Shown here one piece after another: positions 15,797-22,500 of a DNA stretch of 33,943 nt. Positions within the stretch are counted from its first letter, which is position 1. Each line of letters starts with the position of its first letter. The DNA lies in NCBI GenBank assembly GCA_020025035.1, contig JAHHSU010000006.1, positions 1 to 33,943 on the forward strand, in the 5' to 3' direction. A program made the position numbers and the translations under genes. The stretch is from Thomasclavelia sp. (lineage in GTDB: Bacteria; Bacillota_I; Bacilli_A; Erysipelotrichales; Coprobacillaceae). The notes under the pieces were generated by a model. It was not told the DNA's origin. It searched no databases and saw only the letters and a program-made list of their open reading frames with translations.

Positions 15797-16471
15797 TTAA
15801 TTTTTATTTTTAGATACATCTACATCTGGTTTTAATATAGTTAATTTTGAAGTAATGGATGGGTAATATAATGATGAAGGTTGAAATACCAATTTTGCAT
15901 TATAATAATATAAATATGCATTTTGTTTATCATTAATATATTCGTATTGCTTTGCAATCATATAAAGTATTACTCCTAGACTAAAACCATTATATTTTTT
16001 TGTATCAATAGCATTATTCATTTCATGAATTAAATCATGACTTTGATCAAAGATGACTTGATAGGTCCAAGTGGTATATTGTATAAAAAGAGTATCATTA
16101 GTGTGTTTAATGGCATCTAATAGTAAGGATGCATAATATTGATCTTGTTTTAATACGAAAATGTGAAAGTACAATTCTAAAAAATGATGCATATCTTGTA
16201 CTTTATAATTTTGTTTTAACATATGCACTAATAATTTTTCAAATTCATCATTATCATTTGATTGGTATAATGATTTAAGCATATAAAGATCACAAACGTA
16301 ATTTGTTAAAATTGCTCTTGTAAGTGGAGCTTGAATAATTGCATGTACTGTTTTGGTATCTCCTTGATTGGATGCTTTAATTAAACAGTTTAATTGTATT
16401 TGCTTGAATATTGATTTTATAATGAATAGTAATGCAATAAACAGTATTATTCCAATTGTAATATTACTCAT
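15797..16471 (-). CDS. Membrane-anchored helical protein of unknown function in the PTS locus
   Basis: 224 residues; I do not recognise a family. One N-terminal membrane helix (NITIGIILFIALLFIIKSIF) is followed by an all-helical region of short paired helices with aromatic positions (MLKSLYQSNDNDEFEKLLV, YFHIFVLKQDQYYASLLLDAI, AKQYEYINDKQNAYLYYYNA), which looks like TPR/SEL1-type solenoid repeats facing the cytoplasm. It starts at ATG 16471 behind AAAGGAG; GTG 16477 is an alternative. It lies between the IID terminator and the IIA gene. A role in scaffolding or regulating the PTS is suggested only by position. Confidence 0.75.
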   Translation of the reverse strand: MSNITIGIILFIALLFIIKSIFKQIQLNCLIKASNQGDTKTVHAIIQAPLTRAILTNYVCDLYMLKSLYQSNDNDEFEKLLVHMLKQNYKVQDMHHFLELYFHIFVLKQDQYYASLLLDAIKHTNDTLFIQYTTWTYQVIFDQSHDLIHEMNNAIDTKKYNGFSLGVILYMIAKQYEYINDKQNAYLYYYNAKLVFQPSSLYYPSITSKLTILKPDVDVSKNKN

Positions 16472-16491
16472 AGACACTCCTTTAGATAATG

Positions 16492-16516
16492 AAAAAGGGG
16501 AAATACCCCTTTTTTT
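16492..16516 (-). terminator. Hairpin between PTS IID and the downstream helical protein gene
   Basis: AAAAAGGGG / CCCCTTTTT(TT) with a five-base loop AAATA. On the minus strand it follows the IID stop by 15 bases and ends in TTTTTC. It should reduce expression of the unknown protein and IIA relative to IIB-IIC-IID. Confidence 0.75.
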
Positions 16517-16531
16517 ATTTTAACGAAAAGG

Positions 16532-17440
16532 TTACATTTCTGGTTCATCAGGTAGTTGATACCATTCTACTAAAGGTTCATATCCGCCTCTAATTTCTGA
16601 ACCATCTGCTTTTATAGCTTTTGAGTTTCCAGCAAATATTCCAAACGCACAACCAACGATTCCACATACTAGAATTAAAGCGATACATTTTACAGGTGTC
16701 CATCCTTTTTTAATCAATCTGTATAATCCTAGTGTGATAAATAATGGTATCATTTTTGGTAAAATACCATTTAGTAATGATTGAATGCTAATTCCATCAA
16801 TTACTAATCTTAATTCTGTTCCACCATAATTAGCAATTAATGCTCCTACAACAAATATTCCTAAAATAGATGCTGCATGAGTAAATTCTTTGGCATTTGA
16901 CGTAAGCATTGTTACTGCTTTTGTACCTAGGTTATATGACCAATGCATTAACCACCATCTTACAATAAACTGTACTACGTTGAAGATAAGTAAGAATAAA
17001 ATTGCACCTACAATACTTCCATTTAGTGCGATATTTGCTGTAATACCAGCAGTAATTGGAACTAAAGTTAACCAGAACATCGCATCTCCAATACCACCTA
17101 ATGGCCCAGCTGCTGAAATACGTACAGATCTAATAGTAGCTGTATCTGCTTTATTTTGTTCTAATGATAAGACAATACCCATTACAAATGTAACAAGAAA
17201 TGGATGAGTATTAATAAAGTCAAGGTTGTGTGTCATGGAAGCTTTTAAATCTTCTTTATTTGTATGGATTTTACTTAGTCCAGGAAGCATTCCCCATAAC
17301 CATCCACAAGCTTGCATTCTTTCGTAGTTGAATGATGCTTGTAAAAAACATGATAACCATACCATTTTGTTAAGTGTTCTTTTATCTAATGGCTTAGCAG
17401 GTGTTAAATCTTGATATTGTGCAGGTACGTTATATGCCAT
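16532..17440 (-). CDS. PTS system mannose-family EIID component, GalNAc (Aga)-like
   Basis: 302 residues. Membrane subunit that forms the sugar channel together with IIC. It has the N-terminal amphipathic region (SFNYERMQACGWLWGMLPGL), the FINTHPF and GIVLSLEQNKAD segments, AAGPLGGIGDAMFWLT, and C-terminal helices. It lacks the extracellular insert found in mannose/glucose-type IID and instead ends in a short polar tail (YQLPDEPEM). It starts at ATG 17440 behind GGAGGTGA; GTG 17449 is less likely. It overlaps the end of IIC by 11 bases, so translation is coupled. Confidence 0.93.
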   Translation of the reverse strand: MAYNVPAQYQDLTPAKPLDKRTLNKMVWLSCFLQASFNYERMQACGWLWGMLPGLSKIHTNKEDLKASMTHNLDFINTHPFLVTFVMGIVLSLEQNKADTATIRSVRISAAGPLGGIGDAMFWLTLVPITAGITANIALNGSIVGAILFLLIFNVVQFIVRWWLMHWSYNLGTKAVTMLTSNAKEFTHAASILGIFVVGALIANYGGTELRLVIDGISIQSLLNGILPKMIPLFITLGLYRLIKKGWTPVKCIALILVCGIVGCAFGIFAGNSKAIKADGSEIRGGYEPLVEWYQLPDEPEM

Positions 17441-18251
17441 CAGATTCACCTCCTATACTTGATCCAGCATTTGCTTTAATTTTAGAATTGACATTATAGT
17501 CATAAAGAGCTATTGCAAATCCAACGAATGCAACTAACATTAATGTTGCTCCTGCAGTTGCTTCTAGGTTTTGGAAAACTAGTGCAGTAGCAAATCCAGC
17601 TAGTAGGAATCCCCACATATCTGGAGCCATCATAACTTTCATTAAAATCGCAAATCCAACAAATCTCATTGCTCCACCAGCAGCGTCTAGTCCTGCCATA
17701 ATCCAAGAATGATTAAATGCTAAATCTTGTAATGTAGCACCTAATGCTTGACCACCAAGTAGACCAGCAACAGCTAATAAACCAAATAATGTCCCTAAGA
17801 TTCCCATAGAAATGAAGTTAATACGTGCAATTCCTTTAGTATCTGCATTAGCAGCACATTCATCAGCTTTACTCATCATCCCTGACATAATTGTAAATGT
17901 GATTGTTACAGCATATTGACCAAATACTGCAAATGGAATTGCAAGACCTAATGCAGTTCCAACTCCATCTGAAGTTGCTTCTAATCCTAAAGATTTGGCA
18001 AATACTGTGGCCATAATTCCTCCTAAAATGGCATTTGGAGGTTGTGCACCACCAATTGGCATACTACCAATTTGAACTAATTGGTATGCCCCTCCAACTA
18101 CTATACCTAGTTGGAAATCCCCTAAAATTGCTCCTATAATAGGACATGTTACAATTGGTTGGTATAATGATTCTAAAAAGCTAAATTGATCAATACCCAT
18201 AATAAAAGCGACAATAAATACGAGCGCAATCTGGATAAAATTTACATCCAT
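17430..18251 (-). CDS. PTS system mannose-family EIIC component, GalNAc (Aga)-like
   Basis: 273 residues and about eight hydrophobic segments. Family features include GIDQFSFLESLYQPIVTCPIIG, LGDFQLGIVVGGAYQLVQIG, the GGAQPPNAILG loop and MSGMMSKADECAANADTKG. The AANADTKGI-x-R-x-N pattern and the GGAQPPN loop are, to my knowledge, closest to AgaW/AgaC (N-acetylgalactosamine/galactosamine) permeases, not to ManY. The C-terminal tail GESDGI also fits that group. It starts at ATG with a GGGGAGGAAA ribosome binding site, 30 bases after IIB. The substrate is inferred, not shown. Confidence 0.93.
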   Translation of the reverse strand: MDVNFIQIALVFIVAFIMGIDQFSFLESLYQPIVTCPIIGAILGDFQLGIVVGGAYQLVQIGSMPIGGAQPPNAILGGIMATVFAKSLGLEATSDGVGTALGLAIPFAVFGQYAVTITFTIMSGMMSKADECAANADTKGIARINFISMGILGTLFGLLAVAGLLGGQALGATLQDLAFNHSWIMAGLDAAGGAMRFVGFAILMKVMMAPDMWGFLLAGFATALVFQNLEATAGATLMLVAFVGFAIALYDYNVNSKIKANAGSSIGGESDGI

Positions 18252-18281
18252 TTTATTTCCTCCCCTTTATTTAATAAAATG

Positions 18282-18758
18282 CTATTTCCATAGTTTATCA
18301 AGATTTTCAGCTGGTGTATCTGGTACACGTTTGATTTCCAATTCTACACCAAGTTCTTGAAGTTTTTTAAATGCAATAACATCATTATCATCTACAGCAA
18401 CAGATGTAGCTATTTGTCTTTTTCCTTCAGCCATATGCATATTTCCAATATTACATTTTTTAATTGGTACTCCACCTTCTACAAGTTTTAATACGTCTTG
18501 TGGTGTTTCACAGATAATAGCTATATGTTGACTATCTGATGCTTTATGAATGATATTAATTGTTTTTTCAATTGTAAAAAAACGTGTTTGTGCATATGCT
18601 GGTGCAGCCATATTCATTAAGCTTTGGCGAAATTCATCAGTTGCAACTGCATCATTTGCTACAAGTAGTAAATTTGCACCTACGACTCCACACCATTGTG
18701 TTGCAACTTGTCCGTGGATTAGTCGATTATCAATGCGAGTTAAACGAATATCAGGCAT
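18282..18758 (-). CDS. PTS system mannose-family EIIB component, GalNAc (Aga)-like
   Basis: 158 residues. Cytoplasmic phosphotransfer subunit; the phosphorylated His15 is in RIDNRLIHGQVATQW. The segments ANLLLVANDAVATDE, IIHKASDSQHIAIICETPQD and GGVPIKKCNIGNMHMAEGKRQI resemble AgaB/AgaV of N-acetylgalactosamine systems, including the GNMHxAxGKxQIA block, so an amino sugar substrate is likely. It is the first gene of the minus-strand operon and has a strong ribosome binding site (AAAGGAGGTAA). A cre-like site lies 44-57 bases upstream. Confidence 0.94.
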   Translation of the reverse strand: MPDIRLTRIDNRLIHGQVATQWCGVVGANLLLVANDAVATDEFRQSLMNMAAPAYAQTRFFTIEKTINIIHKASDSQHIAIICETPQDVLKLVEGGVPIKKCNIGNMHMAEGKRQIATSVAVDDNDVIAFKKLQELGVELEIKRVPDTPAENLDKLWK

Positions 18759-18801
18759 TTTATTACCTCCTTTCTTATTATGATAAATCAGTTTGAAACA
18801 C

Positions 18802-18815
18802 TGAAACCATTTACA
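18802..18815. promoter_or_regulatory. cre-like CcpA site upstream of the Aga-type PTS operon
   Basis: TGAAACCATTTACA matches the catabolite-responsive element TGWAANCGNTNWCA at 13 of 14 positions (central G is A). A minus-strand TAAAAT -10-like hexamer lies at 18821-18826, so the site would overlap the probable transcription start and fit repression by CcpA during growth on preferred sugars. The -35 is poor, so the promoter position is tentative. Confidence 0.55.
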
Positions 18816-19002
18816 TTACTATTTTAACAGTCTATTGTTTTGAAGTATTTGCATTTTTTATTAGATAATTTATACATTTTGAATGTTAAATAGTACGTAA
18901 TGATTTAGTTGTTTTACAATTGACATGACAATTTGTGAACTAATTGATTGTAGTCCCATTATTATATTATGATTTAACTAGTTTTTTCATGATAATAAAA
19001 AA

Positions 19003-19037
19003 TAAAATGAGTATACAAGAAATATATACTCATTTTA
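19003..19037 (-). terminator. Terminator of the mannose PTS operon
   Basis: Perfect 13-base stem TAAAATGAGTATA / TATACTCATTTTA with a nine-base loop. On the minus strand it is followed by TTTTTTATTATC and overlaps the manO stop codon. It isolates this operon from the Aga-type operon downstream. Confidence 0.85.
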
Positions 19038-19416
19038 TTCTAAATAATTTTTTAAGACCTAATCGTACTACCTGAATAAAGCTTTGTGATTTAAACATTC
19101 TGTCTGCTGGAATATATCGTTTCATTATTCCTAATGTTTTTTTATTGTTTCTAGATGAAAAGGTGAGGGTACCATTATTTTTTGTAACGATTGCAAACCG
19201 AGATATCCACTTTCCTTTAAATAGTACAGAAGCAATAATATAATCAACTTCATTCCATGGTATTTGAATATAGTCACGTTTGTTTTTATCGTTATAGAAT
19301 TCAAAGGCATTATTACCAATTAGAATTTTTCCATAACTTGCCATCATTAGATATGATGTTCCTTGAATTGTTAAATCAACTTTTGAATTAAGTGATTGAA
19401 TTTGTAAATGATTCAT
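19030..19416 (-). CDS. manO: ManO / DUF956 family protein of the mannose PTS operon
   Basis: 128 residues. Members of this family (DUF956, ManO) are encoded at the end of mannose PTS operons in many Firmicutes and are thought to modulate operon expression. The sequence has the typical beta-rich layout: VDLTIQGTSYLMMASYGKILIGNNAFEFYN, then IQIPWNEVDYIIASVLFKGKWISRFAIVT, FSSRNNKKTLGIMKRYIPADRM, and a basic C-terminus. It starts at ATG 11 bases after the IID stop without a clear ribosome binding site, so translation is probably coupled. The stop lies within the terminator stem. Confidence 0.9.
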   Translation of the reverse strand: MNHLQIQSLNSKVDLTIQGTSYLMMASYGKILIGNNAFEFYNDKNKRDYIQIPWNEVDYIIASVLFKGKWISRFAIVTKNNGTLTFSSRNNKKTLGIMKRYIPADRMFKSQSFIQVVRLGLKKLFRIK

Positions 19417-19427
19417 AACTTATAAGA

Positions 19428-20345
19428 TTACATTAAGTGTATAACATGGGCTAAAATACCAACAATAAATAGCGCGATAATAATTACAATTGGTGATACT
19501 TTTTTCTTTAATAGCCATGAACATAATAATGTAAGTAATAAAGCTGCTAATCCAGGAACTAATTGGTCTAGGTTTTGTTGTAAAGTAGTTACTTTTACTT
19601 GATCTAACGCATTTGCTCCAAGTTGGCTATACGTAGTAAGAGCAGATTTGATTCCTTCAGTTCCATGTGGAAGAGTTGCCCAATCTATAAATGCCCCATT
19701 TGGTTGAGTTATTTTTGTAATAACAGGAGTAAAGGATACATTTACCCATCTTTGTACTAGAGAACCAATAATAAACATCCCTAATAATGAAGCACCTTGT
19801 GTAATTTTTCCTAGAAGGCCTCCAGATAAGTCTTTTGAGATAGATGTTCCAACTTTATATCCAAATTCTAGTGTATACCATATAAAAGCCATACGAATAA
19901 TATTCCATGCAAAGAAGAATAAGAAAGGTCCTACGATATTTCCACTTAATGCAAGCGATGCTCCTAATGCACCTAAAATTGGTCTTATTGTAAACCAGAA
20001 TACAGGATCACCAACCCCAGCTAATGGCCCCATCATTCCTATTTTAACACCTTGAATGGCTTGATCATTAACATTTGCACCATTAGCTCTTTCTTCTTCT
20101 AATGCAAGTGTAACCCCCATAACAGGAGCTGATACATATGGGTGTGTATTATAAAATTCCATATGTCGTTTTAAAGCCTGAATTTGATCCTCTTTATTTG
20201 GATAGAGTTTTTTGATTGCTGGAATAATTGAATAACACCAACCACCATTTTGCATACGTTCATAGTTCCATGAACCTTGAAGGAACTGATGACGCCATGC
20301 TATAGATAAACGTTCTTTTTTTGTTAAACATATTTTATTTTCCAT
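19428..20345 (-). CDS. manZ: PTS system mannose-type EIID component
   Basis: 305 residues. Membrane subunit of a group I mannose/glucose permease. Conserved parts are SWNYERMQNGGWCYSIIPAI, FYNTHPYVSAPVMGVTLALEEERANG, MMGPLAGVGDPVFWFT and TTLQQNLDQLVPGLAALLLTLLCSWLLKKKV at the C-terminal end, nearly the ManZ/ManN pattern. Residues about 214-250 form an extracellular insert (WATLPHGTEGIKSAL and neighbours) typical of the Gram-positive mannose permeases that act as class IIa bacteriocin receptors. It starts at ATG behind GAAGGAGGAAT, 23 bases after IIC. Confidence 0.95.
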   Translation of the reverse strand: MENKICLTKKERLSIAWRHQFLQGSWNYERMQNGGWCYSIIPAIKKLYPNKEDQIQALKRHMEFYNTHPYVSAPVMGVTLALEEERANGANVNDQAIQGVKIGMMGPLAGVGDPVFWFTIRPILGALGASLALSGNIVGPFLFFFAWNIIRMAFIWYTLEFGYKVGTSISKDLSGGLLGKITQGASLLGMFIIGSLVQRWVNVSFTPVITKITQPNGAFIDWATLPHGTEGIKSALTTYSQLGANALDQVKVTTLQQNLDQLVPGLAALLLTLLCSWLLKKKVSPIVIIIALFIVGILAHVIHLM

Positions 20346-20368
20346 TATATTTCATTCCTCCTTCAAGA

Positions 20369-21181
20369 TTAATAATCGTTTAATATATCTCCAAGAGGAT
20401 CAAGTGAACCACCTGTTCCTCCACCTTTATTTTGGCTATCTTTAAGACCTAGATAAATTAGTGCAAGTGCAACCCCAATAGCTCCTAAACCAATCAATGT
20501 AATTTCTTTGATTGTTGCAAAAATAAATCCTAGTGCAAAAAATGGCCATGTTTCTTTTGTAGACATCATGTTAATTACCATTGCATACCCTACAGCTGCT
20601 ACCATTCCTCCACCAATTGCCATACCATCAGATAACCATGCTGGCATTTGGTTTAATGCATCAGCAACAATTTGTGCTGGTACAATACATAGTGCAAGTG
20701 CTGGAAGAGCAATACGAAGTCCTTGCATTAATATAGCAATCATTTGCCACATTTCTAATTTTCTCATATTTCCTTTTTCTGCTTCTTTATCCATGATATG
20801 TACAATAGGTATAGAAATTGTTCTACAAATCATAGTTAAGAATAATCCTGCAACAGAAAGTGGGATAGCTAATGTGATTGCTGTAGAAATAGCACTTTGA
20901 ACATTTGTTGATCCCCCTTCTAGTCCTAGGACCATGATAATAGCTGATGCTACAGATGCAAGTGCTGCATCAGGAGCTACAGCTGCTCCAACGTTTGCCC
21001 ATCCTAGAGCAATCATTTGTAATGATCCACCTAAAATTACGCCTTCAGTAGTGTGCCCAGTTACCATTCCTATTAAGGTACATGCAACTAGTGGTTGATG
21101 GAATTGAAATTGATCTAAAATTCCTTCCATACCTGCTAGTAAGGCTACGATAAAGATTAGAATTATTGTAATAACTGACAT
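20369..21181 (-). CDS. manY: PTS system mannose-type EIIC component
   Basis: 270 residues, about eight membrane segments. Landmarks: GMEGILDQFQFHQPLVACTLIGMVTGH, GVILGGSLQMIALGWANVGAAVAPDAALASVASAI, and MDKEAEKGNMRKLEMWQ in the cytoplasmic loop, all typical of ManY/ManM. The tail is Gly-rich (GGGTGGSLDPLGDILND). Its ATG overlaps the IIAB stop by one base (TAATG), with GGAGGATTTATA as ribosome binding site, so the two are coupled. With IID it forms the translocation unit. Confidence 0.95.
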   Translation of the reverse strand: MSVITIILIFIVALLAGMEGILDQFQFHQPLVACTLIGMVTGHTTEGVILGGSLQMIALGWANVGAAVAPDAALASVASAIIMVLGLEGGSTNVQSAISTAITLAIPLSVAGLFLTMICRTISIPIVHIMDKEAEKGNMRKLEMWQMIAILMQGLRIALPALALCIVPAQIVADALNQMPAWLSDGMAIGGGMVAAVGYAMVINMMSTKETWPFFALGFIFATIKEITLIGLGAIGVALALIYLGLKDSQNKGGGTGGSLDPLGDILNDY

Positions 21182-22185
21182 TATAAATCCTCCTTACTGT
21201 TCTTTTTTAATTCGGTTTTAGCTTTGTTAAGCAGTTGATTAATATTTTCTGAAGAATCACTTGGTACTTGCTTAACATTAATAGAAACACCTTTTTCTAA
21301 GATTTTTTCAATATTTTCAACATCTTGTTGATCCATTGCAATCGCTTTATTGACTACAACTTTCCCAACAGAATGTGCGATTGAACCTAAATTTAATTCT
21401 TTAACATCTACTCCTCCTTCAATGGTACAAAGGGCATCAAATGGATTTTCGAATAATAACATTGCTTTTGTACCACCAAAACGTGGATCTTTTGCAACTT
21501 CAATCATTTTTTTGATTGGAACGACGTGAGCTTTGACTCCAGGAGGAGCAGCTTGTTCTATCATTTTTTTACGTAATTCATCTTTTGCTACATTATCTGA
21601 TACAACAATAATGCGATCTGGTTTAGTTGTTTTTGTCCATGTTGTTGCCACTTGTCCATGTAATAAGCGTGTATCAATTCGAGCTAATACATATTTTATT
21701 TTTCCATCACCAATTACAGTTCCTTCTGGAATACTATTTTGAGATATCTTTTGTGTAGAATTATTTGTTGTAATTTTTTGTGGCTCTAAAGATTCTGGTT
21801 TTACCTTTACTCCCTCTTTTGCAACTTCTACAATATGTTTAGCTATTTCGTGTGCTGTATTTGTTGAAAGTCTTGAAGCATAAGCTTCAATTAGCATAGG
21901 TAAATTTAATCCAGTAACAATTGCCCATGCATCTTGATGTTCTTCAAATAATTTATTTATTTGATTAAAAGGTGTTCCACCCCATAAATCAATTAGAAAA
22001 AGAACTTGTTCTTGATTTTTTAATGATGTAACTGCATTTTTAATTTTTTCACTTAGTTGTTCAGGACCCTCATTAGGTTCTAATGATATTGCTGTTACAT
22101 CTTCTTGCTCACCAAATATCATGGCACCTGATTGTAATATTCCTTTAGCAAAATCGCCATGACTAGCAAGAATGATTCCTACCAT
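21181..22185 (-). CDS. manX: PTS system mannose-type EIIAB component
   Basis: 334 residues. Fused phosphocarrier: IIA domain 1-120 with active His9 in IILASHGDFAKG and LIDLWGGTPFNQ, a polar linker of about 40 residues rich in Thr, Asn and Ser (125-162), then the IIB domain with active His176 in RIDTRLLHGQVATTW and GGTKAMLLFENPFDAL. This is the ManX/ManL arrangement, in contrast to the separate IIA and IIB of the Aga-type system next door. I chose ATG 22185 because AAAGGAGGAAACAAT precedes it; upstream in-frame starts lack a site. A strong promoter and a cre-like element lie upstream. Confidence 0.95.
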   Translation of the reverse strand: MVGIILASHGDFAKGILQSGAMIFGEQEDVTAISLEPNEGPEQLSEKIKNAVTSLKNQEQVLFLIDLWGGTPFNQINKLFEEHQDAWAIVTGLNLPMLIEAYASRLSTNTAHEIAKHIVEVAKEGVKVKPESLEPQKITTNNSTQKISQNSIPEGTVIGDGKIKYVLARIDTRLLHGQVATTWTKTTKPDRIIVVSDNVAKDELRKKMIEQAAPPGVKAHVVPIKKMIEVAKDPRFGGTKAMLLFENPFDALCTIEGGVDVKELNLGSIAHSVGKVVVNKAIAMDQQDVENIEKILEKGVSINVKQVPSDSSENINQLLNKAKTELKKNSKEDL

Positions 22186-22241
22186 ATTGTTTCCTCCTTT
22201 GTGATTCATTTTTGTCATATAGTAATCCTATATCTACATAA

Positions 22242-22270
22242 ATTATATACTTTAGATAGTTTCATTTCAA
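22242..22270 (-). promoter_or_regulatory. Sigma-A promoter of the mannose PTS operon
   Basis: On the minus strand, TTGAAA (22270-22265), a 17-base spacer and a perfect TATAAT (22247-22242). The predicted start is near 22235, giving a leader of about 50 bases. A sigma-54 type -24/-12 element, common for mannose operons in other Firmicutes, is not visible. Confidence 0.8.
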
Positions 22271-22279
22271 GAGTATAAT

Positions 22280-22293
22280 TGAAAACCTTTACA
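22280..22293. promoter_or_regulatory. cre-like CcpA site upstream of the mannose PTS promoter
   Basis: TGAAAACCTTTACA matches TGWAANCGNTNWCA at 13 of 14 positions (central G is C). Its centre is about 50 bases upstream of the predicted start, just beyond the -35, a position compatible with activation or with interference at the promoter edge, and different from the start-overlapping site of the Aga-type operon. Confidence 0.55.
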
Positions 22294-22367
22294 AAATATT
22301 CTATTTTTCTACATATCAACTTGATAAAATATTTTTTTGCTGGAAGTTACTAATTAGTTAAAGTAAG

Positions 22368-22394
22368 TACATATATGCTAAAAGCATACATGTA
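22368..22394. repeat. 27-base dyad upstream of the HTH/ankyrin-like gene pair
   Basis: TACATATATGC and GCATACATGTA form an 11-base inverted repeat with one mismatch around TAAAA. No T-run follows, so it is not a terminator. It is a candidate operator in the divergent control region between the mannose PTS and the paralogue pair. Confidence 0.55.
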
Positions 22395-22420
22395 TATAAT
22401 AATAAAAACTTAATATTTTT

Positions 22421-22434
22421 TTTGCATATGCAAA
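22421..22434. repeat. 14-base perfect palindrome upstream of the HTH/ankyrin-like gene pair
   Basis: TTTGCATATGCAAA is a perfect palindrome 27 bases after the preceding dyad. Both contain the TATGC/GCATA half-site. It lies about 65 bases before the start codon, where an operator would be expected. Confidence 0.55.
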
Positions 22435-22500
22435 TTAATGATATACACTGTATAGATGGAGGATTATACTGTGTTATAGATAGAAAAGGAGGAAACAATT

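Noticed and set aside
16890..17207. Open frames opposite the PTS membrane subunits (also 20508-20900 and 21533-21742)
   Set aside because: Antisense mirrors of hydrophobic coding sequence; no start signals and no similarity to known proteins.
18919..18947. Plus-strand TTGACA as a promoter in the PTS intergenic region
   Set aside because: No good -10 at proper spacing, and no plus-strand gene follows.
22199..22320. Sigma-54 promoter for the mannose PTS operon
   Set aside because: No TGGCAC-N5-TTGC type element is present; a strong sigma-A promoter at 22242-22270 explains expression.
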